The notes below the pieces were generated by a model, which saw only the letters and a list, made by a program, of their open reading frames with translations, was not told the DNA's origin and did no database searches. From Peptococcaceae bacterium UBA7702 (GTDB lineage: Bacteria; Bacillota; Dehalobacteriia; UBA7702): 64,000 bases of DNA. The stretch is taken from positions 62,001 to 126,000 of the forward strand of contig DLGE01000008.1 in assembly GCA_002482535.1 (NCBI GenBank). The letters run 5' to 3'. Positions within the stretch are counted from its first letter, which is position 1. Every line of letters begins with the position of its first letter. The position numbers and the translations under genes are program-made. This document shows positions 1 through 7,806 of this stretch, piece by piece.

Positions 1-2
1 AT

Positions 3-176
3 CCCCGGCAGCAGCTGATCAATCACCTGATTTACGCCGCCGACAACAGTGATGTGGTGATGACCGTTGTGGACGGTAAAATCGTCTACGATCACGGTGA
101 TTTTCCCACCATCGACACGGAAAAAGTGATGTTTCAGGTGGAAAGAGATTTTGACGCGGTACTCAAGGCCCTTTGA
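3..176 (+). CDS. Amidohydrolase C-terminus (MtaD/SsnA-like deaminase), partial
   Basis: This is the last 57 residues of a protein that begins before the window; the stop is TGA at 174-176. The fragment carries a segment reading NSDVVMTVVDGKIVYDHGDF, the closing beta-strand pattern of metal-dependent hydrolases in which the polypeptide returns to the small beta-sandwich domain. It resembles the end of 5-methylthioadenosine/S-adenosylhomocysteine deaminases and related amidohydrolases. No metal ligands lie in the visible part, so the substrate cannot be assigned. The next gene has its own promoter. Confidence 0.6.
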   Translation, partial: PRQQLINHLIYAADNSDVVMTVVDGKIVYDHGDFPTIDTEKVMFQVERDFDAVLKAL

Positions 177-211
177 TGTTGCCGCTCTGTTTGATTCAGA
201 GGTGAAAAAGG

Positions 212-240
212 TTGCTTTTATCGTGAAAATACGCTAAAAT
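212..240 (+). promoter_or_regulatory. Probable sigma-A promoter for the LCP gene
   Basis: TTGCTT (212-217) and TAAAAT (235-240) are separated by 17 nt, about 40 nt upstream of the LCP start codon. The -35 element is only moderately close to TTGACA. Confidence 0.45.
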
Positions 241-280
241 ATTTATTTAGATTGTGAGCCAGCGAAAAGAGATAAAGCGC

Positions 281-1393
281 ATGAAAAAAAATGAAGAAAT
301 GCTTGAAGAATCCGTGCTGACCCCGGAAGACACCGCGCCGGACGTGGCAGTCAAAAAAGCAAAAAGTACGAAAAACGGGAAGAAAAAGAAGTCCAAAAAA
401 TCAAAAAAGAAGAAAAAACTTTTTACCGGTGTCTTTATTGTATTGCTCGTCTGTTTCGTCGTGGTTTTCGGCTGGATCGGCTATGTCAGCGCCTATATCT
501 ATCCGATGCTTTTCGGCAGCTATGGGGATGAAGACAAAGCCCCCATCACGGAAGAGCAGAAGGCCGCCTTCGAAAGCGGCCAGATCGCGGTCTTGATGAT
601 GGGCTCCGATCGCCGGGAAAATTGGAGTACAAGCCGTTCTGATACGTTGATGGTGGCCTTTGTTGATCTTGATAAAAACGAAGTGCGCTTGTTGAGTATC
701 CCAAGGGATACTTATATCACGATTCCCACCAGCGGTGAAAAGACGAAAATTAACGCGGCCTATGCTTACGGCGGGGTCGATTTGACCAAACAAACCTTGG
801 CGTCGAATTTCGGCATTGATATTGATTATTATCTTGACGTCGACTTTCAGGGTTTTGCCGATGTGATTGACGCCCTCGGCGGCATTACCGTCAATGTGCC
901 CATGGATATGCATTATAGCGCCGAAGGCATCGATCTAAAAGCCGGCGTCCAGAAACTCGACGGCAACGAAGCGCTACAGTTTGTACGTTTCCGCAGCGAC
1001 GGACAGGGGGATCTCGGCCGCATCGATCGCCAGCAGGCCTTCCTGGTGGTGTTAAAAGAGGAACTGTTCAGCGCCGGCACCTTATTGAAAATTCCCGATA
1101 TTTCTTCGGCGGTGATGAGCAATATGGATACCGACTTCACCGGCACACAGATGCTGCAAATATTGCTTGATTTGAAAAACGGATTCGATCTTGAAACGTA
1201 TCAACCCGAAGGCCCGGCGGAATATAAAGACGGGATCAGCTACGTCTTTATCAATGATACCGGTCAGAAACTGATCGACGCGCTGTCGTCCTTCGGTGAG
1301 ATTCCCAGCGATATTCAGGCGACCACCGACAAACTTGATCTCAATGCGCAGGGAACTTCAGCGGCGGCGGAAAATACAACAGAAGGAGAGTAA
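281..1393 (+). CDS. LytR-CpsA-Psr (LCP) family wall-polymer ligase
   Basis: LCP proteins attach undecaprenyl-linked glycopolymers to peptidoglycan on the outer face of the membrane. The N-terminus is Lys-rich and cytoplasmic, one membrane segment spans about residues 48-70, and the LCP domain follows. The conserved Asp and Arg pattern is visible in MGSDRR, in SRSDTLMVAFVD, in SIPRDTYI and in the C-terminal part of the domain with FVRFRSDGQGDLGRIDRQQ. The chosen start is ATG 281; an upstream GTG at 254 is in frame but has no better ribosome site. The TagA/WecB glycosyltransferase follows after 4 nt, so the two are co-transcribed. Together they suggest synthesis and attachment of a secondary cell-wall polymer. 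Confidence 0.9.
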   Translation: MKKNEEMLEESVLTPEDTAPDVAVKKAKSTKNGKKKKSKKSKKKKKLFTGVFIVLLVCFVVVFGWIGYVSAYIYPMLFGSYGDEDKAPITEEQKAAFESGQIAVLMMGSDRRENWSTSRSDTLMVAFVDLDKNEVRLLSIPRDTYITIPTSGEKTKINAAYAYGGVDLTKQTLASNFGIDIDYYLDVDFQGFADVIDALGGITVNVPMDMHYSAEGIDLKAGVQKLDGNEALQFVRFRSDGQGDLGRIDRQQAFLVVLKEELFSAGTLLKIPDISSAVMSNMDTDFTGTQMLQILLDLKNGFDLETYQPEGPAEYKDGISYVFINDTGQKLIDALSSFGEIPSDIQATTDKLDLNAQGTSAAAENTTEGE

Positions 1394-1397
1394 CTTT

Positions 1398-2132
1398 GTG
1401 AAGCCAGCGGAAATGCGGATCTTGGGACTGAAAGTGAATAAGGTGACCATGGAGGAAACCCTGGCCTTTATCGACGAAGCATTAAGGAAAGACGGTCTTA
1501 CCCAGGTGATCACGTTAAACGCGGAAATTGCTTACGGCGCCTACGGCGATGAGGAACTGACAGCCCTCATCAACAACGCCGATTTGGTGACCGCCGATGG
1601 CTCCGGCATTCTTTGGGCCGCCCCTCAATACGGTGAAATCATCGGCGAGCGCGTCTGCGGCATTGATTTACTGACGGAACTGCTACAGAAATATAACGAC
1701 GGCAGCTACGGCTTCTATTTTCTTGGCGCTAAACCGGAAGTCGCATCCCTGGCGGCGGCAAAAATACGGCAAACCTATCCCCATTTACAATTCTGCGGTT
1801 ATCACCACGGCTATTTCGGCAAGGAAAACAGTGAAGATATGGCCGCCATCATCGCCAAAAGCGGCGCTGATATCCTCATTGTGGCCATGGGCGCGCCGTT
1901 TCAGGATCTCTGGATCGCGACATATGGTGAAGATTGCAACGTGAAGGTCGGTATTGGCGTCGGCGGCAGCCTGGACATCCTCGCCGGTGTGGCCAAGCGG
2001 GCGCCTAACTTCTTCCAGGAATTCCATTTGGAATGGCTTTACCGCCTGCTGAAGCAGCCAAGCCGGTTCAGAAGAACGATGGCGCTGCCGAAATTCATGC
2101 GTTTGGTAAAAAAAGATCGAAATCGAGAATGA
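1398..2132 (+). CDS. TagA/WecB/CpsF family glycosyltransferase
   Basis: The protein has 244 aa and belongs to the GT26 family, which adds a ManNAc or ManNAcA unit to undecaprenyl-PP-GlcNAc in teichoic-acid or wall-polymer linkage-unit synthesis at the inner membrane face. Family landmarks are TLNAEIAYGA near the N-terminus, the TADGSGI segment, and the C-terminal GVGGSLDILAG followed by KRAP and EWLYRLLKQPSRFRR. The start is GTG at 1398, preceded by AAGGAGAG at a good distance; a longer open frame reaching back into the LCP gene is not needed. The gene overlaps nothing and is followed by a strong terminator. Confidence 0.9.
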   Translation: MKPAEMRILGLKVNKVTMEETLAFIDEALRKDGLTQVITLNAEIAYGAYGDEELTALINNADLVTADGSGILWAAPQYGEIIGERVCGIDLLTELLQKYNDGSYGFYFLGAKPEVASLAAAKIRQTYPHLQFCGYHHGYFGKENSEDMAAIIAKSGADILIVAMGAPFQDLWIATYGEDCNVKVGIGVGGSLDILAGVAKRAPNFFQEFHLEWLYRLLKQPSRFRRTMALPKFMRLVKKDRNRE

Positions 2133-2161
2133 TCGCAAACAGCGTATTTTATCTACATTTT

Positions 2162-2193
2162 GAGGCGTTTTTTTAAAAAAATGCCTCTTTTTT
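2162..2193 (+). terminator. Intrinsic terminator after tagA-like gene
   Basis: GAGGC/GCCTC arms (2162-2187) extended by a long T/A stem, followed by a T-run at 2188-2193. It ends the LCP-TagA operon. Confidence 0.75.
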
Positions 2194-2214
2194 CATTTTT
2201 ATATCAGAAAAAAC

Positions 2215-2243
2215 TTGATGAACAGATGATTTTTCGGTACAAT
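2215..2243 (+). promoter_or_regulatory. Sigma-A promoter for the csaB-like/murJ/tagO operon
   Basis: TTGATG (2215-2220) and TACAAT (2238-2243) with 17-nt spacing, about 80 nt upstream of the csaB-like start. Confidence 0.6.
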
Positions 2244-2324
2244 ATAGAGTAGAATAAGTATAAGTATGATTTGAACGCGAAGGAATTCGGTCTTAAAATA
2301 AACAGGGAAGAAGGATAATGAAAC

Positions 2325-4172
2325 ATGGCAAAGGTTTGTATTTCCGGATATTACGGCTACGACAGCATCGGGAATGAACTGGTTCTGATGAGCATGGTAA
2401 ACGCCTTGCGCCGCCAGTCGGAAAATATGGAGATCGTGGTATTTTCCGGCAATCCCACAAAGACAGAAGAGGATTTTGATGTCATCGCGGTGGACCGCGA
2501 TAATTGGAATATGGTGAAAAGCGAACTGAAAACCGCTGATCTTTTAATCAGCGGCGGCGGTCACTTGCTCCGGGAAGACGCCAATATGGATGTTCTGAAA
2601 TATTACCTCAAAGTCATCAAAACGGCGCTGCGCTGTAAAAAGCCGGTTTTTGTTTTTAATCAAGTAATTGGCCCCCTGACCTCTTCCCGCGCCAAAAACA
2701 TGGTGGCCAAGGTGATGCAGAAAGTCCAGAAAATCACCGTTGCCGATCAAGACAGCGCCGATCTCCTGCATTCCATGGGGATCCGCCGGGGCAGAATTCA
2801 CATGGTGGAAGATCCCGTTCTTGCCATGACGGATTTTGAAACGGAATGGAACCTGACCCATATCGTCCAGCCCGAGGAAAAACCGGTGGCGCGTCCTTTT
2901 GCCAAAAAACAGGAGCATGAGGAAAGCCCGGCCATCAATTACGATGGCATGGAAGTGGAAATTGAAATCCGCATTGTAGAGCCGGAACCGACAGCGGAAC
3001 CGACAATAGGGGCAGCTCAAGGCACAGAAGTGACTGGGGATACCATTGAAATCGTTTCCGCAAGCCAAGCAAAAGCCGACGAAGATTTGGTCTTAGCAGC
3101 GGCGGCCGCCGAAGCAAGCGCTGAAAACGTGGTGGAAGTGACGCCGGAAATTGCCACTAAGATAGCGGCTACCGCCGGGGAAAAAGCCGGCGAGTTGGCG
3201 CCGGCGGAAGAACTGAAGCAAGATACCGCGGCAACAGCTGCGGCGGAAATCATAGAAGAAATGACGGAAGAAGCTGTAGTGGAAGCCGTGGCTGAAATCC
3301 CGGCGGCAACCGGGAAAACGAATAAAAAACCGGTAAAACCCGGCAAAAAGACGGGGAACCGTCCCCATAACCTCGGTCTTGTGGTGCCGTCCTTTTGGAA
3401 AAAACCCGGCGAAAAGTTTGTTGCCTTTACCGTCTCCGCCAGAACGGATCTCCCGGTCACCCAGGTTACCGCCATGGCCGATTACATGGTTGAGCAAGGA
3501 TATGAGGTGGTCTTCCTGCCGGTGAACTATCCCGACGATGTTCTTTTGGCCAAGGAGATCATCGCGATGATGAAAAATCCCGCCTACGAGGTGGATGCTA
3601 AAATGTCGCCGCAATCGCTGCTGACGGCCATTGGCGAAGTTGATTTCGTCTTCTCTTCGGAAATTTATCCGATGATGCTGGCCGCTGTTTGCAAAAAACC
3701 CTTTGCCTCCCTTTGTAATAGCAGCCGTGCCCTTGATTTCGTCACAGGGCTGGGGCTTACGCCCACCGGTAATCTTTTGGCTTACGATGGGGAAGCCTTT
3801 ATTCGCAATTTCAAGGCTGCTGTGGCCAATCCGGAAGTGATTGTCTCGGCCATCGAAACCAATCTCCCTGATTTGCAGGAAAAAGCGGAATATGGCATGG
3901 GCCTTTTGCAGATCCTCTTTGAGCAGATTCAACGGAAAAAACACAGAGCGGAGCGGGGAAATGCGAGCCGCGTCCAAGACCGGCAGACGGAACGCCGCAC
4001 TACCCAGACCAGAAGTATTGTGGGGGGCAAAGAAGAGCAATCCCTGCCCCAAAATGAGGAAGCCGGCGTCGTCCTTGAGGACGCGGTAACGCTGTCGGCG
4101 GAAGACTGCAAAAAGGAGCCGGCGGCGGAAAAAACCCCGGTCGAAGCGGCTCAAACGGAAAAAGAAGCATAA
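2325..4172 (+). CDS. CsaB-like polysaccharide pyruvyl transferase with long Ala/Glu-rich insert
   Basis: Members of this family transfer pyruvate from PEP to wall-polymer sugars, creating the ketal that SLH domains bind. The N-terminal half (about 1-183) has the family opening CISGYYGYDSIGNELVL and the ISGGGHLLRED motif. The C-terminal half (about 346-540) has the second Rossmann-like part. Between them lies about 160 residues of Ala/Glu/Thr-rich low-complexity sequence, and there is a further charged tail of about 75 residues. A normal CsaB is about 360 aa; this one is 615 aa. The C-half looks degenerate: the usual SxRxW and SxRxH-type motifs are not obvious. It may have a scaffold role or altered activity. 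A second, canonical CsaB domain occurs in the fusion gene at 14988. The stop overlaps the murJ start. Confidence 0.7.
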   Translation: MAKVCISGYYGYDSIGNELVLMSMVNALRRQSENMEIVVFSGNPTKTEEDFDVIAVDRDNWNMVKSELKTADLLISGGGHLLREDANMDVLKYYLKVIKTALRCKKPVFVFNQVIGPLTSSRAKNMVAKVMQKVQKITVADQDSADLLHSMGIRRGRIHMVEDPVLAMTDFETEWNLTHIVQPEEKPVARPFAKKQEHEESPAINYDGMEVEIEIRIVEPEPTAEPTIGAAQGTEVTGDTIEIVSASQAKADEDLVLAAAAAEASAENVVEVTPEIATKIAATAGEKAGELAPAEELKQDTAATAAAEIIEEMTEEAVVEAVAEIPAATGKTNKKPVKPGKKTGNRPHNLGLVVPSFWKKPGEKFVAFTVSARTDLPVTQVTAMADYMVEQGYEVVFLPVNYPDDVLLAKEIIAMMKNPAYEVDAKMSPQSLLTAIGEVDFVFSSEIYPMMLAAVCKKPFASLCNSSRALDFVTGLGLTPTGNLLAYDGEAFIRNFKAAVANPEVIVSAIETNLPDLQEKAEYGMGLLQILFEQIQRKKHRAERGNASRVQDRQTERRTTQTRSIVGGKEEQSLPQNEEAGVVLEDAVTLSAEDCKKEPAAEKTPVEAAQTEKEA

Positions 4173-5749
4173 TGCTTTCTGCTTTGCGCCGCAGTAAAAA
4201 CGAGCCCGCTTTCAGAAACAGCGTGACCGTGGCCACGGCAGTGGTTTTGCTGATGAATCTCCTCAGTAAGGTATTGGGCTTTGTCAGAGAAATGGTCGTC
4301 GCCCGGGTTTTCGGTGCGACGATGTATACCGATGCCTACCTGGTGGCTTACACCCTGCCCTATTCCGCGCAGCAGATCATCGGTTGGGCCATTGTTTCCG
4401 TGACCGTACCGTTGCTGACAAAATATATCGTTGACGGTAAAAACAGGGAAGCCAACCTGGCCGCCAACAGCTTTTTAAACAGTACGGCACTGCTTATGCT
4501 CATCGTTTCCCTCCTCGGCATTGTTTTTGCGCCGCTGCTGGTAAAAGTGACCGCGCCGTCCCTGGAACAGGAAACGGCGTTATTGGCGATTCAGATGACG
4601 CGGATCATGTTCCCCTCGGTGTTTTTTGTCTGTGTTGGCATGGTGCTTACCGGCATTTTAAATGCCCATCACCACTTTGCCGTTGGCGCCTTCGCCCCGG
4701 CCTTTAGCAGTATCATCATCATTGCCGCGGTGCTCTTTGCCGGCAGCCACTGGGGTATTTACGGACTGGCCGTCGGCACCCTGGTTTCCTTTATCGGTTT
4801 TCTTTTGGTTCAGCTGCCTTCTGCTTTGGCCACGGGGTACCGCTACGTTTTTCAACTACCCCATCATAACCCGGAAGTAAAGGCGGCTTTGGTTTCACTG
4901 GTGCCCATCATTTTAGGGATGTCGGTGAATCAGATTTATTATATTTTGAATCGCGTCTTCGCCTCCGGCCTCGCCGAAGGGAGCATTTCTTCACTGAACT
5001 ACGCCGCGAAGCTGGCCCAGTTTCCCGCCGGGGTTTTTGTCTTGGCCATCGCCGTGGCGGTTTATCCGTCTTTGACGGAATATGCCCTAAAAGGGGATCT
5101 GCAACGGTTCCGCGACGCTTTGGAAAAAGGTCTCGGTGTGGTGCTGCTTTTGGCGGCTCCCGCCGCCGTGGGCCTCGCCGTCCTCCGCGTTCCCATTGTG
5201 CGGCTGCTCTTTGAAGGCGGCGCTTTCACCGCCACCGATACCCTGCATACCGCTTCGGCGCTGCTCTTTTATACCGGCGGAATCGTGGCGTATTCGCTGA
5301 TTCTCGTGCTTTTGCGCGTATTCTTTGCTTTCCGCGACGTGAAAACACCGGTTTTGGCCGGTCTTTTCGGGATCGCAGCCAATGTGGCCGTCAGTTTCCT
5401 GACCCTAAAAACCATGGGCCATAATGGCCTTGCCCTTGCCACTTCCCTGGGAAGCATCGTTAATATGCTGGTCTTCTTTGTGCTTTTAAAGAAACACTTG
5501 CCGTCGATGACCTTCGGACCGCTGCTGCTTTCCGTATTAAAAATCAGCGCAGCTTCCCTTTTGATGGGGGTTGCAGTCTATGGGGTGTCGCTGTTTTTCG
5601 ATGGTTCCTCTGATCTGCTCTGCGTGCTCAGCGGTATTGCCGTTGGCCTGATTGTCTATCTGATTTTCGTCTTTTTGCTGCGTCTCCCCGAGGGCGTTTG
5701 GGTCAAAGAACTATTGCTCAAAAAACGCGGTGAAAAACATATATCATAA
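4172..5749 (+). CDS. murJ: MurJ/MviN family lipid II flippase-type protein (copy 1)
   Basis: This is a polytopic membrane protein of 525 aa with about 14 predicted membrane segments, of the MOP exporter superfamily that flips lipid-linked cell-wall precursors. The opening reads NLLSKVLGFVREMVVARVFG, a MurJ hallmark. The ATG overlaps the previous stop by one base (TAATG), implying translational coupling to the CsaB-like gene, and the TagO-type gene follows after 11 nt. A second MurJ lies at 13410. Because this copy is embedded in a wall-polymer operon, it could serve the secondary polymer rather than lipid II; that is inference. Confidence 0.9.
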   Translation: MLSALRRSKNEPAFRNSVTVATAVVLLMNLLSKVLGFVREMVVARVFGATMYTDAYLVAYTLPYSAQQIIGWAIVSVTVPLLTKYIVDGKNREANLAANSFLNSTALLMLIVSLLGIVFAPLLVKVTAPSLEQETALLAIQMTRIMFPSVFFVCVGMVLTGILNAHHHFAVGAFAPAFSSIIIIAAVLFAGSHWGIYGLAVGTLVSFIGFLLVQLPSALATGYRYVFQLPHHNPEVKAALVSLVPIILGMSVNQIYYILNRVFASGLAEGSISSLNYAAKLAQFPAGVFVLAIAVAVYPSLTEYALKGDLQRFRDALEKGLGVVLLLAAPAAVGLAVLRVPIVRLLFEGGAFTATDTLHTASALLFYTGGIVAYSLILVLLRVFFAFRDVKTPVLAGLFGIAANVAVSFLTLKTMGHNGLALATSLGSIVNMLVFFVLLKKHLPSMTFGPLLLSVLKISAASLLMGVAVYGVSLFFDGSSDLLCVLSGIAVGLIVYLIFVFLLRLPEGVWVKELLLKKRGEKHIS

Positions 5750-5760
5750 AGTGAGAAACG

Positions 5761-6789
5761 ATGTTAAGAGTTTTGGCAGCCTTTCTCGTCGCTTTGGCCG
5801 TCACTTTACTGGTGACGCCGCAGACGAAGAAACTGGCGATAAAATTAGGGGTTTATGACGAACCCGATGCAAGAAAAGTACATAAAGGGATGATGACGCG
5901 TTTGGGCGGCCTTGGGATCTACGCCGGATTTTTGGCCGGATTCCTCGTATATGGCGATTTTTCCCGACCCATGCTGGGGCTTTTGGTGGGTTCCAGTTTT
6001 GTGACCGCCGTCGGTTTTTACGACGATATCAGAAATATTTCGCCGAAGCTCAAATTATTGGGTCAAATCGTCGCCGCTGTGATCTTAATGGTCTTCGGTG
6101 TCCATTTGGAATACCTGACGATTCCCTTTACCGAGAGCATCATCGATATCGGCATCCTCGGTTATCCTCTTTCCGTCCTCTGGGTGGTGGGGATTTGCAA
6201 TGCCGTCAACCTCATCGACGGTCTTGACGGCCTCGCTTCCGGCGTTTCGGCCATTGCGGCCTTATCCATGGGTATTGTGGCCTATGTCAGTAGTCTGTCC
6301 ATGGTCGCTGCTCTCTGCCTCGTCCTTGTCGGCAGCATTTTAGGCTTTTTAAAGTGGAACTTTCATCCGGCCAAACTTTTTATGGGGGACTGCGGTTCCC
6401 TTCTGCTCGGCTTTGTGTTGGCAGTGTTCTCCTTGCTGGGGCTGTCGGAAGGGGCGACGCTGATCGCCCTGTTTGTACCCATCATCATCTTGGGGATTCC
6501 CGTACTCGACACATTGTTCGCCATCATCCGCCGCCGCCGGCAGCATAAGCCGGTTTTTCAGGCGGATAAAGGACATTTTCATCATCAACTGCTGGATTTG
6601 GGCCTGAGTCACAAGGATACGGTGCTTTTCATTTACGCCATTACTCTTTTATTCGGCACCGTGGCGGTACTGATCACTTTGCTGCCGTCTTTTTACAGCA
6701 TCATCGTGTCTGTGCTGGCCTTGATCCTGATTTTCGCCGGTTCGTTGAAACTGGGGATTTTCGGTGAACGAAGAAATACAGAGGAATAA
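5761..6789 (+). CDS. TagO/WecA-type undecaprenyl-phosphate HexNAc-1-P transferase
   Basis: The 342-aa integral membrane enzyme (MraY/WecA/TagO family) starts wall-polymer synthesis by moving a HexNAc-1-phosphate from the UDP-sugar to undecaprenyl phosphate. Diagnostic loops are visible: GFYDDIRNISPKLKL (aspartates for Mg), NLIDGLDGLASG, FMGDCGSLLLGF and the His-rich GHFHHQLLDLG near the C-terminus, which is typical of the WecA/TagO side of the family rather than MraY. It supplies the lipid acceptor for the TagA-like enzyme encoded upstream. Confidence 0.92.
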   Translation: MLRVLAAFLVALAVTLLVTPQTKKLAIKLGVYDEPDARKVHKGMMTRLGGLGIYAGFLAGFLVYGDFSRPMLGLLVGSSFVTAVGFYDDIRNISPKLKLLGQIVAAVILMVFGVHLEYLTIPFTESIIDIGILGYPLSVLWVVGICNAVNLIDGLDGLASGVSAIAALSMGIVAYVSSLSMVAALCLVLVGSILGFLKWNFHPAKLFMGDCGSLLLGFVLAVFSLLGLSEGATLIALFVPIIILGIPVLDTLFAIIRRRRQHKPVFQADKGHFHHQLLDLGLSHKDTVLFIYAITLLFGTVAVLITLLPSFYSIIVSVLALILIFAGSLKLGIFGERRNTEE

Positions 6790-6801
6790 GGAGACAAAAC
6801 T

Positions 6802-7605
6802 GTGGGTAAAAAGATTCTAATCCTGCTTTTGGCAACCATTTTTAGTTTGGCCATCGGCTTCGGCATCGGCCTCGTCGTCCAAAACGGTGGTTTTGACGGC
6901 ATCTTTTCTTTTTTGCAAAGCGATAAGAACGAGGAAACCGAGAATTTTGTCGGCAAAGTCGTTACCGTCGGTGAAAACACCGCCAATGTTTACGAGAAGG
7001 CCAACGCCGCTTCGGCAGTGATCTACGCCATGAGCAATGGGGAGACTGCCACCTGTCTTGAGCAGACCGAAGAGTGGCTGAAATTGGAAATCACCGAAGG
7101 CGTTTACGGCTATGCCCACGCCGCCCTATTTTCTCTGGCCACAGACTATACCCCCATCGACGACACCGAAACCACTCCGGAAGTGGAAACAGAGCCGGAA
7201 ACGACTTATATGACGCCCAGCGTTAACGTGCTTGACCTCTACGCCGGGAAATCCTCGGATTATGAAATCGTTGCCACCGTGTCCTACGGCGCCATTTTAG
7301 AACTGGTGGAAAAAGGCGATACCTGGTCTGAAGTAGCCACCCTGGAAGGGAAAAGAGGTTACGTGCTGACTTCTGAGATCATGACCACAGATTACGACCC
7401 TGACGCCGTTGTCGTACAGGTGACCAACAGTTACGTGAATATTCGAGCGGAGGCCTCTGCCGATTCCGATAAACTCGGTACCTTGGACCAAGGCGAAACC
7501 GCCGCTTATATCGGAGAAGAAGACGGATTCTACCATATCGAAACGGAAGACGGCATCAAGGGGTATGTCAGCAAAGACTATACCGAGATGGTACAGGGGA
7601 ATTAA
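6802..7605 (+). CDS. Membrane-anchored triple bacterial SH3 domain protein
   Basis: The 267-aa protein starts at GTG 6802 behind AAGGAG. An N-terminal hydrophobic segment (about residues 4-27) acts as a signal or membrane anchor. Three SH3b-like repeats follow at about 48-112, 130-190 and 200-262, each ending in a GYV or GYA strand; the third begins NSYVNIRAEASADSDKLG, a typical SH3_3 pattern. Such domains bind peptidoglycan or wall components. There is no catalytic domain, so a role as wall-binding adaptor is likely. It is the last gene of the operon and is followed by a strong terminator. Confidence 0.8.
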   Translation: MGKKILILLLATIFSLAIGFGIGLVVQNGGFDGIFSFLQSDKNEETENFVGKVVTVGENTANVYEKANAASAVIYAMSNGETATCLEQTEEWLKLEITEGVYGYAHAALFSLATDYTPIDDTETTPEVETEPETTYMTPSVNVLDLYAGKSSDYEIVATVSYGAILELVEKGDTWSEVATLEGKRGYVLTSEIMTTDYDPDAVVVQVTNSYVNIRAEASADSDKLGTLDQGETAAYIGEEDGFYHIETEDGIKGYVSKDYTEMVQGN

Positions 7606-7618
7606 GGATCAAAAACCG

Positions 7619-7667
7619 CCGCAAACCTTTGTTCGCGTGTGAACGCAAAGGTTTGCGGTATTTTTTC
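7619..7667 (+). terminator. Intrinsic terminator after SH3 protein gene
   Basis: A 13-bp stem CCGCAAACCTTTG / CAAAGGTTTGCGG (7619-7658) is followed by a T-rich run ending at 7667. Confidence 0.85.
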
Positions 7668-7736
7668 CGCTTATGGTAAAATTCCCTGTCACGGCGGTTT
7701 CCTTTGTCGCCGTGACCACGGCGCAGAGGCCGAATC

Positions 7737-7764
7737 TTGACATCGGCGCAGGAAACAGTATAAT
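7737..7764 (+). promoter_or_regulatory. Sigma-A promoter of the FAD oxidoreductase operon
   Basis: A perfect TTGACA (7737-7742) and a perfect TATAAT (7759-7764) with 16-nt spacing. Confidence 0.8.
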
Positions 7765-7806
7765 TTAATTTGTAATATTATGTGCAGAATCCGAAAGGAG
7801 ACTTCT

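Noticed and set aside
1296..1397. Longer N-terminus for the TagA-like protein
   Set aside because: It would overlap the LCP gene by about 100 nt; GTG 1398 has an AAGGAGAG site and yields the family's usual start.
3093..4154. 353-codon open frame on the - strand
   Set aside because: Antisense shadow of the csaB-like gene, rich in His/Phe/Arg as expected for such shadows.
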